DNA of 64,000 bases from Eremophila alpestris peregrina (Eukaryota > Chordata > Aves > Passeriformes > Alaudidae): contig WMCF01000018.1 of the NCBI GenBank assembly GCA_009792885.1, positions 1,020,862-1,084,861 on the forward strand, read 5' to 3'. Shown piece after piece: positions 40,360 through 52,700 of this stretch. Below the pieces are notes generated by a model. It made no database searches and had not been told where the DNA came from. It worked only from the letters and a program-made list of their open reading frames with translations. A program made the translations under genes and the position numbers. Positions within the stretch are counted from its first letter, which is position 1, and each line of letters opens with the position of its first letter.

Positions 40360-40419
40360 TGATGGGTCCAGCCGGAAAGAGCTTTCTGAGGGCACAGCTG
40401 TGAGTGAAACCAGCACAAC
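40360..40419 (+). other. JCAD: JCAD exon 2, 5' UTR part
   Basis: The exon start is placed after the acceptor ATGTTTTGTAG (AG at 40,358-40,359), which has a moderate T-rich tract. The 60 nt before the JCAD start contain one upstream ATG at 40,362 that opens a 13-codon uORF ending at TGA 40,401-40,403, just before the main start. If the exon begins elsewhere the uORF may be lost or extended. Confidence 0.6.
40362..40403 (+). CDS. Short upstream ORF in JCAD 5' UTR (13 codons)
   Basis: ATG at 40,362 with G at +4, 13 sense codons and TGA at 40,401. It ends 16 nt before the JCAD ATG, a spacing that would allow only inefficient reinitiation but could dampen translation. The ATG is only 2 nt after the predicted splice acceptor, so its context depends on exon 1 sequence and it exists in the mRNA only if the acceptor is correct. 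No homology is claimed. Confidence 0.35.
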   Translation: MGPAGKSFLRAQL

Positions 40420-40721
40420 ATGTTCAGTGTCGAAGACCTCTTGATTTCTCATGGATACAAATTGTCAAAAAATCCTCCTGTTTCCTATGAGAGCAGATAT
40501 GATGGATACCGGCATGAAATCACGGGGAACAGATCTGCTCAGAGAACAGCACTGAACGGGATTGAAGCAGAATCCAGAGCTGGGGCCTACAGCAAGAAAC
40601 CTCTGGTGAAAACCAGCTCAAGCAGCACTGAAAGCAGCCATGGGAGCCAAGGGAGGCAAGCAGGTCCTGGTTACCACCATGACCTTCAGGGTTTGTCCAC
40701 TTTTCATACTTCAGAAGGGGG
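40420..40721 (+). CDS. JCAD: JCAD coding exon 2 (residues 1-101)
   Basis: It begins at ATG 40,420 (A at -3) and encodes the conserved MFSVEDLLISHGYKLS N-terminus followed by a Ser/Gly-rich stretch. It ends at the donor GGG|GTAAGT with GT at 40,722-40,723. The exon leaves two bases (GG) of a glycine codon that exon 3 completes with its first G. Confidence 0.93.
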
Positions 40722-43700
40722 GTAAGTTTCAGCACCATGCCATGGCTTTGCTTTCTCTTTCTTTTGGTCTTGACAGATAACTAATCATGACTCTAACCCT
40801 TAACACTATCTTCCTGTGATCCTTTCCTGCTCCCATCCTAGTAACCATTTCCGTTCACTGGATGTCCACATCCAGTGACACATCCATTCACCTTCTGCTA
40901 GAGAAAGGCCTTTGGGAATACTGGCATAATGGGAAGTGGCTGAGTGTGGGAAAATAAGTTTTACTAATGTGGTCTGTATGAGAGGCCTTTCTGATGGACT
41001 TAGGAAAGCTTAGTTCTAGCACAGGGGAAAAAAAGGGGGAAAAGCTCTTCCTTTTCTTCAGTTTTAAAACTGTGCCCAGCTTCATTTGCCACTTACTCAC
41101 CCAGGTTTTACTGTGGATTCAGCACCTTGCAGCTCTTGGTGGGTGTTCCTACGTGCACTGAGGACTTGCTTGTTCTCCTAAGGCTGCTCTTGTGGAGTAA
41201 GCATGAGGAGGTGCCTGTGGACTTCTTTTTTAGAGCAGCTCCAAGCCAATGGAAGCTCTCTATGGAAGTTGTCCCTCCATGAAATGTGCTTGTCCAGCCA
41301 TGGCTTGCTGCACACGGAGTACGTGCACACCGGGGCTGGGGCCGGCTGGGCAGGAAGAGCTGTGTGTACACACCGATGCTTGGCCATTGTTCTGCTGCTA
41401 TTTGAGTGCTGCAGATGAACAAAGGAAAGGGGCTCGAGCAGGACTGGAAGCCAGCCCAAGTATGACGATGGTTTACAAGGAAAAGCCCCTTCCTCCTGCC
41501 GAGTGGGCTTGAAACTGAAAGCAGGGCAAAACACTGTCGCCTTGGGAGCTTGCCCTCTTACAAAGACCTTCACTAACATGTGGCAAAGCCATGTGTTCCC
41601 TTACTCCTGTGTAATTGCTGGTGTTAGCTGAATACCAAATAATGCTCTCTGACAGTTTAAACTTCTCTTTCTAAATGCAAGGTGTGGGACCTGCCAGTCT
41701 ACAGCATAGTTAAATATTATATCCCGGTTTTTAAAAGTGGCTTTCCCACATAAAATAGGGATCACAACCCTGGAAATGGCTTTGTCACACTTTCATAAAA
41801 GTAGAAATATTTTCTTGCTATTACCGTTACAGCAAACTCTGATTCCCAGTGAGCCCTCTGGGAACTCTCACAAGGCACTGGCAGCTGGGGAAACCTTTGT
41901 ATCATCCCTTCCTTGCCATGCCTGGGAGTGTGGAGTGTGGCACAGTGGCCCAGCTGGCCCAAGAAGGGAGGAGGGAGCTCTCCAGGCTGGATCCAGGGAA
42001 GCTGCAGCTGCAGCACTGCAGCCCCTCATGCCAGTTCCTGAGCCCCAGGTGACAGTCCCCCTCCACATCCCCTCCCAGGTCATGAGGCAGCCATGTGCCT
42101 GGGAGCTGCTGTAAAACTGAAGAGAAGAGACCTGTGATGGCCCAGGTGCTCAGGCCTGTGGCAGGCAGGCTGTGGTGAACTCCACCAGACATTTTGATAT
42201 CGCTGCTTGGTTTCCAGACTGCTATGGGAAATCAGTTTCTGGTTGCCAGGCTGGGAATGTACTGCACAGTGCAGAGACCTGGGGACAATATGGGCCCAAA
42301 GAGAAGATGACCATGCAACAAGAAACCCCCTGGGCATTGCCGGCTTCCTGCCACCATTTCCTGGTGCTGCTTTCCCCATCAGGACAGACCAGGAGAGGGC
42401 CTGAACAGGCTGTGTGTGTCTTTCACACAGCAACTCAGGCATGGCTTAGGCTCCTTGTCCAGGGAGTCATCTACACCGTACTCTTGTTTGCACCACTGAT
42501 GCAGAAGAACTAATCACCTCCCATACACCATGGAAGTGAGTGATGTTGCCAGCCCCGTGGCTGCCTTTGCAGGCAGATTTACAGGGCTTGTGGTGTTTTG
42601 TGAGGGCAGGGGATGATGGTGTTGTCTCTGCTTGTTAAGGTTGTTCTGCTAGTCAAACCTCGCTGAGGAGGATAGAGGCTTCATAGTCACTGCTCCTGCT
42701 GCTTGTGAGAGGAGAGTTATGCCCTGGTGGAATGGGGAAGTGGTGTTTGGCTCCATCCTGTTGTTCTTCAGGCAGAGTGAGGGAGCAGATGGTGGGAGGG
42801 CTGTCCTGGCTGTCCTTGCTTAACTGAGCATTTGGAGACCACACAGTAAAGGTTTGGAAGAGGAGACAAATCAAAGAAAATGGGAAAGCGGATCCTATGG
42901 GTATAGATGAGAGTTCTCTCTTCACAGGAGAACTCCCTCCTGGTTCTGTTCTAAGTAGAGAGAAGAGTCACTTTGCTTAGTTGTTTGTGTGGGAGGAATT
43001 GTGTTAGTAGCCAGCAAATTTAGCGATAAATAGATACCATCATTAATGAGATCACCTGCTGGAACAATTAGAGAAGTATACTGGTGTTTTCCAGTGCTGG
43101 GTCTCAGAAGAGAGTATGTGAGGATAAAATAGAACTGAAAATGCCAGTGTCCAGAACAGCCCTCTGAAAAATTTTCCACCTCACTGACTTAACCATGCTC
43201 CTTGTGGGGTACAAAGTCTGCACCAGTGCCTGCAGCTCGTGCAGGATGAGCTACTGAGTGTCCAACACCTTCCACTTGCACGCTGGCACCAGCAACAGGG
43301 ACAGACATTCCATACATAGCCCTGCAGCAGCCTAAGTTCTGCAGGGTTTGGACTTTGATACCTGTGCCACACTCCTTCACTTTTGGCCCCATTATCTGCA
43401 TCCTGCTGGTCCAGCATCACCCTAGGGGAAATGGGCAGCTTCAACCCATGCCTCTGAGCAAGACAGCTCAGTGAAATGTGGTCATGCAGCCTTGCAGGGT
43501 AGACTGATGGGCTCATTTCTTGTAAAGGCCTAAAATTCACAGAAAGCTAGAAATAGTTTTGGGGGTTTAAAACCATTTTAAATAAATTATATGGAATCAA
43601 TTCAAAGCCCTTTATGAGAGCAAATGTGATACTCGTTAGAAGCAAGCCTGTTAGAAAAGAGTTCATAATGTTAAAATGTACCTCCTTGATCCCTTGTGAC

Positions 43701-46700
43701 CACTTTGCCCCTGGAACTTAAATTTCCACAGTTAGTCCCATGGGACTGCTCCATCCTTGGCTCTAGCCTCCACTCAGCTGTCAGAGTAAGCTTGTAAGCT
43801 GCTGTGTCTGGGTGTGCATTTCTTTGTGCATCAGCACCACTACATCATGGAGAGACACACAATTGTGCAGTGGCATGATCAGAGATGAGCTGCTGTACAG
43901 AGGGGCTGTGAATTCTTCTCTTTGGTGATATGTCATGGGCACAAAAGACTGCACCATGACTGGTACTCATCATTCAGAGATCGAGCATTGCTGAGGCAGC
44001 AGTGAAGCATTTTAAGCTTGGACTGGCTCTTGGAATTTTCCCTTTCCACCACTTCACTGAGTGCAAGACCCAGAAGTGTTCTGGAAGGACACACTCTCTG
44101 CTGCAGTTGCAGCCACAAGAAGCATGGTTGTGCTGTGCTGCCCCGTTGCCTCTTGCCTGCCTACCTGCCTGCCAGGTGTGCCAGCATGCAGGTGTGCAGG
44201 AGCTGCTCTCCATCACTGAGAGCAGAGGAGACTTCAGGATGGAGCTGTACTGGGGGATCCTTGGAGCATCTTCCCACTGCACAGTGCAGTGTCATCTGCG
44301 GAAGTTTACAGGGTCCCTGATAGAGGCTGGCTGTAAAACCACTTCTAGTGCCTTAGCCAGGACTTAGAGAGACAGACACTGTCTGTTCTACGAGTAGATC
44401 TTAGAAAGAATTGGGTTTAAAATGCTCTAAATGTCTCCTTTTAAATGTCTTTTTTACACTCTTGTTGCAATGATGACACAATACAGGTTACATGGTGGAT
44501 TGTATCATGTCATGAAGTTCATTAGTGGAGCCTAGTTATTAACCTTTAAAAATAAATTTAATATTTTAAACAGCTTTTAATAAATGGGGGGGGGGTGCTC
44601 TGTTGCAAAGTAATTTGGCTTATTTTGTGGGGTTTTTTAAAGGGTAAATTAAGCTTTGCAACGTCACTGGAAATTTAAAAATCAGAATTATTAGCTGCTT
44701 TTGTAAGAGATGCTACCACTTAAGCAGGAATCATCTCAAAGAAGTCTGATGGCCTGTGCTGAGCAAGATGTCAAACAAAATAATTGTAATGGTCTCTTCT
44801 GATCTTGGAATCTGTGACTGTACTTCCTGCAATTTCTGTACACCCTTTTACAATGATGCATAAAATCAATCAAAAAGAGCAACCTGTCAATTTCCTCCTC
44901 ACCCTTGCTGGACCCTGTTTCTCACCTTATTTTGTAAACATAGATACAAATGGTGCCACAGCAGTATGGGGATGAGGTGAAAAGGTAGAAGACAGCATTT
45001 GTTCAGCTGTGTGTTTCCACATGGGAGTGTTGGTTGTTACTACAATAAGATTCTGATATAGGGGGTGTCCTGTTGTATTTCATTGATTAATGAAGACATC
45101 TGTTCCTTCTTGGGGTTCAGCAATCAAACTGTATTTCATGCTTCAGAGGCAGAACATTTTGTTCAGAAGTTCAATCTTAATCCAATTGAATTATTAGGAA
45201 CAATATGCTCCTTATCCCAGTCTGGTTTTTAAACTTTCAGACTCATAGGATGAAGCTAATATACCTAAAAGAAAATTGCTGTGGATCTGGATGGCTTAAT
45301 TTTCATTCTGAATTTTGACTTATATTATGTCTTCACAAACTCCTATTTAAATAGATCATTGTTTTTAGCAAAAAAGAGCCAGATGACACTGTTTATATAC
45401 CTTGGGGTGGAGGGAAGAGGAAGAAATTCTTGGTTTCTATCTACATACTTGTCCTATTTCTGTCAATTTTGATTTTTCTTTCCAGTCTTATGCTGGTGGC
45501 AGCCAGATAATATAAAGGCAGTTATATTGTTGGACACCTCAGGTACAAGAATAGCAGAATGCAATTCAAGTAGAAAATTAATTATTTATATAGAAGGGTA
45601 CCAATTTTGTTCAGCAGGAATGTATAAAACAGTTTACACTCTCTTCAGAACAGACAAAGAACCTATTCTGTTCATATAAATCTGTGTTCTGAATTTCTAA
45701 TCTGTAATGCCTGATGTCTTTCATATTTCACCAATAGATTCTTTTATTTAAGAATTTTATACTTCTTTTGAAGTATTTTACATTTTAAATATTGGTTCCA
45801 TCTTATTCAGAACTGTGTTGATCTATCACCATTGTTGTGACATGTGTCATTTAATCCAAAGCACCCTGAAGAAATTTGTTCCCTCAGAAAGATGAACAAG
45901 AATCAATTCTGGAACTGACATGTTTAATTTCAGCACTTTTACTGGGATGCAAATCATGTTTCTTACAGACTACATCTTATAAAATCTTACAATATAGACA
46001 TCCACCTGTTCTTCCTACCTCTGCTTCTTGGAATCCTATTAAACTTGAATACCACAGTAGTCTCCTTGACATCTATAGCTTTTGGTTTAGCAGGATACAG
46101 AAGTAATTCAAGACAGTCACTTCTGGTTTTAGAATGGCATCTTAGAATCTGAGACTGGTCTGGGTTGGAAGGGACCTTCAAAATTGTCTAGTTCTAAACC
46201 CCCTGCTGTGGGCAGGGAATTTTCTAATGTCCATCAAGGAAGACTGCATGTTTCCACAGCAGGTAACCATGTGCATTTGTTTCTCTTTCTAACATCTTTG
46301 CATAGCTAATAACATGTCAAAAGAGCTTCTGCCCCTTCCTTTACCCATGTTAATTGACTGACTTTTAAATCCTCTCATTAAAATTGTCATCTAGTTGCAA
46401 ATAGATTACACAAAACCCCATTGGCATAACTCATCAATTGACCTCCTAATGGCCTTACCCATGGTAGAAAGAACAGGCACCTGTGCACACTGCCTCTGAC
46501 ACTGCTTTTTTTTTCCAGGGTTTATGACAGGCCTCATTTAGCATGGACTTCCCAGCCCAAGACTGATAAAGATCTTGCCTACTGGAGAAGACGAGGACAG
46601 GACTTCAGTGTGCTACTGGGCTATTCCCAGAAGGCCAGTGTGGAGATGAAAGGCCTGGCTGCCGCCCCAGGGGCACCCCGGCACCCCAAGGAGAATCAGC

Positions 46701-49700
46701 TGAAGGTGGGGACAGGTGCAGGGTATGTCAGAAGAAGTGGCTTGCAGGAAAGCTGTGAAATGCCCAGTGACTTCAAATGGCAAAGTCTGGAAGTAGAAAG
46801 CTGGAACCAGCCAAAAAAGGTAGGGAGGCAAATGTCCGAGGGTGACAGGGAGAAGCTGCTGCAGGAGCTGTATTCACTGACCCTGGGAGACAATGTACTC
46901 AGCTCCCACAGCAGGGGGAAATCACAGTCATTGCCGAGGGTCCTTTCACCTGAGAGCATGAGGTGCGTGGAAATGCCCTCCCTGACCAACAGTAACAACT
47001 CACTCAGTGTCACTAAAACCCCCTCCTATCCCCCAAACAGACCGAGTGTGGAGCCAGCCAAGCACCATGGAACAGGAGGCCATTTCCATCCCCTGGTGAA
47101 GCCCAAGTATGGGAGGCCTGTCAAGCCTCCATCCTATGGACTGCAGCGGCAGACTAGGGCACCTGCAGAAACCGTAGGCTGCCAGGACCACTACCAGAAA
47201 GAGGAACCTATCTCCTACTTAGCCAAAGTCAATGAGCAAAGGCAAGACGCAGGCATTCCGGACTCTGGTTTGGAGCCCCCAGTGTATGTACCTCCTCCTT
47301 CTTACAAATCCCCACCTCACCAACACGTGACCCCACATTCCCCCAGTGAAGTGCCTAATGCCAGTACGTGCGCCAGCAGTGATCCACAAGGTCCTGCAGA
47401 GCGGGTTGTCCCCTGCCAACGACCAGCCATGAATACTTCTGAAGTGGGGGGTGACCCTGGCAAAGACAACCATTTTCCTCATGGGAAGCAAAGCCATGCA
47501 AGGCGCCCTGCTGACCACCTGCGTTCCGTTCAGTATATTCCCTTCGATGATCCTCGGATACGGCATATTAAAATTGCACCACTGGAAAGTCTGCAGGGCA
47601 ACTCTAACCACACTGAAAATACATGTAGTCCCAGTTCTGGTGCTTTGCAAGAGAGAAATCTTGAAGTACAGTACAACAGTGCCTTTGTGGATGCATCAAA
47701 GTTGTCCAGTTCTGCAAAGGGAGAAAGAACTTCCGACAGCTCCACCCATAGCAACAGATGGTTGGCACCATCCATCCGATATCAGGAAAATTGTGCCTTG
47801 CCGGACCAAAGAGACAATTGTAGTGCAACTAATCACAGCCCCCGTAACGAAGCCAGCACAGAGTACACAAAAGGCAAACTTTCTGTAAGAAATTCACATA
47901 TGGACAGCACCTGTGAGACTGTTACAAAAGTGAAAAAGTTTGAACCTGGAACTGGGATGCAGAGCAAAAAGAGTTCAAAGAAAAAAATGAATGAAACTAT
48001 ATTTTGTTTGGTCTCCATCCCAGTTAAATCAGAATCCAATCTGCCAGATACAGATAGGAACAACAACATAACTCAGAGTCCTGATAAGAATAGGTTTGAT
48101 AACAATGGGGCTTTGCAAGAACAAAGTCTCTTAAGTATGTCTTCAACAGACTTGGAGTTACAAGCACTTACAGGAAGCATGACCAATAAAAATGAGTTAC
48201 AAAAACAAGAGCTGTGGAGACCAGAAGAGTTCAAACAAATGAATGACCTCAGGTTTATTCAACCTACAAAACACAGAGAGCTCAAATATTCTGGCTCCTG
48301 GCCAGGTGATCAGTACAAAGACCAGCAGACACAGACCAGTTTCTCTGAAGAACCTGAGAGCCCACAATTTTTCCATGGTACAAAGCCTGGGAAGCCTGAT
48401 AGTAGCAAACCACTATCTCCAAAACTCCCGGGACGTACAGCATCCACGGTGAGGGAAAACCAGACAGGGTCACCTTCTGATGAGAGAGTCTACAGGCAGA
48501 GTTGTTACAGTATGAAGGGCCAGACACACCTCAGCCAGTCTAGCAACAGTGCATTTTCCAGGACTGCCACCTCAGTCCTTCAGTCTCCCTCCCCAAAAGC
48601 CCACCAAAGCCACCCTGTGCCTGTCCAAGAGAGGGAAAATGGCCTTCTTTCCAAGGGAGATGTAGTTAAGGGAGAACCAGGTGCTCCCTGCAACAGTAAA
48701 GAACCGTTTGGGCAGTTTCTGTTGAAACCTGTAAGTCGCCGTCCCTGGGATGCAATAAGTGAGTTAGAAAGTTTTAACAAGGAGCTGCAAGGGCAGGAGG
48801 AGAGCACAAGCAGTGAAGAAGATTTGGAAGGTGCTGCAGGTCCTGTGCAAGCAGGTGCCTTTAGGCAGCGGAAGGAGTCCAGAAATGAGAAATCAAGCCA
48901 GGAGCCAAAACATGGTGGTAAATCAGAAGTGGTTGTGCCAGAGGTGCCTGTATTTAGGTCAGGAAGGGTTAAAAGTAAGTCTGAAAGTTGGAGCATAGGG
49001 ACAGAGCATGGTGGTGAGCTAAGATGCGTTGGCTCTCAAGGCCCCTCAAAGCCAGGGGGGCGCAGTGAAGGAGTCAGGCCAACAGATGGAAGTCTGATAG
49101 CAGAAATAGGGATGGGGGAAGCTAAGAGCAGAACAAGCAAACAGCCAGTTCGTGTCAAAAGAGTTTTGTCCAGTAGCCCAAGTAGTTCATGTCACAGTAA
49201 TCCTTTCAATAACCCTGTCTTGCAGGAGATGAGCGAAGACCAAAATTACCTAGACTTTTTTAAACTGAGCAAATGTGCAACTCCCACAAATGATAGGGTA
49301 TTAGAGAGAGGGTCAGAAGTATACTTATCACTAACAAGGAGGAGCCAAAGGTGCTCTGAGCCAGATTTGAGGTCAGTGGGACTTGATGTGGCCCCAGAAC
49401 TTGGTGCTAACAACTCTGATCACTCTTCAGATGCAACTGCAGTGGAAATCCCTGTGAATGAGTCATTGCAGGCAAGAGCTGCAAGAATTTTAGGTATAGA
49501 TATAGCAGTGGAGTCTCTCCTTCCAGATGACCATGTTGGGCCCCAGCCAGGCACTAGCCCTTCAAACGGTGCTCAGGACTTTGAGTCATCAAGGATAGGG
49601 AACACAGTAAGTAACAAAGAAGGAAAAAAAGACGATTCTTATGAAGGCAGACGAAAGTGTGGCTGGACAGAGAGTGCTCTCTTTGTCAGAGCAGGGGGAC

Positions 49701-52700
49701 GGTCTTTACACCCTGATGAATGCCAGGCCACTCACCAGGAAGCCAGCACTAAACCACTGGTAACTGAGCAAGTTCTTGAACAACCTGTGAGTCCCAGCCA
49801 AGGTGAAGACCAAAACTTGGTTTGCAAGTCAGCTGCTTATCAGCATTCAGAAAAGAGAGTGAGGAGTACCTCAAAAGTGATAGAGACACTCCAAGGCAAG
49901 CTGACGTCTCCACCCAGCCGGACTGCCATGGATCGCTTGGTGCGAATGAAAGAAGTTGACTCTGTGTCACGGATGAGACGTCTGAGCATTAAGAGTGCAG
50001 ACTCAGGGGAGGAGGTGGATGAGGAGAAGCTGTTGAAGGTACCAGAGGAGAGAGGAAGCAAACTGGCAAGCTCAGGGGCTGTTTCCAAGCGTGTTATCTC
50101 TCTCAGTGAAAATGGATGTTTAGGTGGAATTGACAAGAAGAAGATCGACAGAGATTTTTCTTTAGGTAAGACCCTGTTATGGGAGATCCAGATGGGTACT
50201 CACTCCTTATGTAATGGGCATGATCAGTTTGCTTGCACACCCACGTAGTGCTGCTCAAATAGTAACAGGCTGTAGGTGGTACTATCCTCATCTGGGAGCC
50301 ACCCACTTTGCTCTCCTTGTGGAAAAGATGAGTGTTCTCTGGTCCCATTTTAGGAATAGTTACAGTAAAATTCACTTGTGATATGGAAATTCATTCAGAG
50401 ACTAGAGTGCTCCCTAAGGTCTTATCTCTGTCTAATTGTTTCAGGGAATAGCCAGGCTAAAACAGTGGAGTTCAAAGACAGTGACTCTAATGCCAGTGTT
50501 TGGGAACATGTGGTGATTTAATCATAGCTGTTCCTTGGATGCCAATTTTTTTTTCCTTCTCTAATACTTAAGTAGACACATACTATATCATAGTTCAGAA
50601 GAAACTAAAAATAAAAATCTGATGTTCTTCTATGAAGCCTCCGGGAAATGGCTGCATATAGGGGCCTGGAAATTCTCTCTCTCTCATGAATATTTTCCAG
50701 ATCAGATGTTGAGAATAATTGTTAACCCCAGGACAAATGGAAAGTTGACTTTTTCAGTGAACACCTTTTTTTTTTTCCTATTTTTTGGTGTTTCTGATCT
50801 TTATGAAACATATAAACTGGTGTAGTCCATATGCATCCCCAAAGTAACATGAGCTGTTCCCTCTTTAAAAGAGTTTTCATTTAGCATTTTGTTGAACAAC
50901 TAAAAATAAGTTGTTGCTATAGACCTGTATAAAGGGATAAATCTCCCAAGCCACCTGCCTAGTCCATTAAATAAATTGGAGTGAGCAAACAGTGTGAAAG
51001 TTGTTAAATTAGTATTAATCTTCTCCTTTTTCCATCCTTTCTGTTACAGTTGACACTTTACCTTGATCTCCACACAGGTTATTACCTTAACCTCATTGAT
51101 AGAAATCTATTCACAGTTTTCCAGTACAGAGGGACTGAAATTAAATGGAGTATACTTTATATTGGATTTATGCATTTCCAGCTGAAATGAAATGGTTGTA
51201 TGACTTCTAAGTACTGACTCCTGCAGCCTTGCAGCCTTTTTCTCCATGTCTTTTTCTGTATTCCACATCTTTGTCTCTTTCTGCTCTGAACTGTATTTCT
51301 CCATACCAGATTTTTCAAACAGACTGATTCAGCTTTCTTGTACCCATCAGTTCTAGTATGCCCCACATGCATTTCATATGCTTTCCTCCCTTGGGGTTTC
51401 TGCTGGAGTGAAGAAAATAACTGTTGTGGTGACATGACTTCAGGGATGTATCAAAACAGATTGTGTGCATTTTATTGGAGAGTTATTCTGCAGTAAATTA
51501 GGTCTAAATTTATCCCTCTTGCTGACAATGCCAGGCTTGTATTCTGCAGTGTGTTCCCATTGCAGCAGTTCCCTCACAGCCGTAACAGCCCTCCCCACGT
51601 TTGGATGGCATGAATGTCCCTTCCTGCTGTGCATGTCCAGTACTGCAGGGTGACACACATGGGGTGGGCAGGTGGCTCCTCCACTGGCCTCTTCCCATCC
51701 AAAGAGACCCTGATTTGTTGATGGCCCCAAAAGCTTCACCTTACAGAGGGACTGTATATTCATATTTGTAAAAAGGCCTGATGTTGTGTCTTCTTCTGTA
51801 AAGTCTCACTCCAATTTCCACAATGGCCCATTGATACCATTAAAAGCCCAAATGATAATTAATCCTGGAAAACCATTGTATTTGTTCCTTTCAGTGAGCA
51901 AATATTCCATTCTAAAAGGCCACTCTATTTGGAGCGAGGTAGGGTGATGTTAGTCTTATAATTGCAGACTGGGCCTGTCACAGAGGCTGCAGCCCTTAGC
52001 AGAAACAGGCTTTCACATGTATAATGTAGCTTGGCAGACGAACAGTCATCTCAGAGTAAGAGTCCTGCCAAAACTGAGTGCAAGAAACTCATCTTACTAT
52101 GCAAATACTGCCATTAGGAGAACATCTCTAAGTGTTCCCAAATGCATTGGATGTATTTTCTCCTTTGCTGTTAGAAGACATGAGGCTGCTAATCTGGCTT
52201 TGTTTCTGTAAAGAGCGTTTTAAATGAGCTTGACCAAATGTTGAATAAACATTTGTGTATCAGTGCTAGAACTCCAGTGTCTGTCCCCCTCAAAAGGGTG
52301 ACCTGGCCTGTCAGTCTGGCACTTTTGTATCCTTGGTTTAGGTGCTGAGGGCATGGGGAAGTTTTCAGGGAATATACTGAGCCATGCAGAGGCTCCACGT
52401 CTTGTGGCCTGGTTTTCTCCCTTCCTCCCCACCCCCGTCCTGCCACTCCCTGACAGAGTGAGCGCCTGAAATTTTGTGGGGAATTCTGTTAATGTGAATG
52501 AGTCTGGCCTTAGGAAAATCAGGTTTCTGAAATGCAAATCAGTTTTTATTCTTAGCTCAACCTGTCACAGAACACTTCAGAATTTTATGTTCTAACAGTT
52601 TAGATGGCAAAATATTTACAATCAAAAAAATGTTACTGCTTTAGAGGCATCTTCATACACCACCAGTGCATTAAGCTGAAAAAGACGCAGCATTATCCTA

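Larger units (their letters stand above)
40722..46518 (+). other. JCAD: JCAD intron 2
   Basis: The boundaries are GTAAGT at 40,722 and a strong polypyrimidine acceptor (CTGC, ten T, CCAG) ending at 46,518. The intron is phase 2. Two CR1-type tails (44.74 and 46.14 kb) and a 10-G run lie inside. Open frames here show no recognisable domain and no consistent splice sites. Confidence 0.85.

Noticed and set aside
47219..47650. Antisense open frames inside JCAD exon 3
   Set aside because: They are shadows of the true coding strand; the family-specific sequence is on the + strand.
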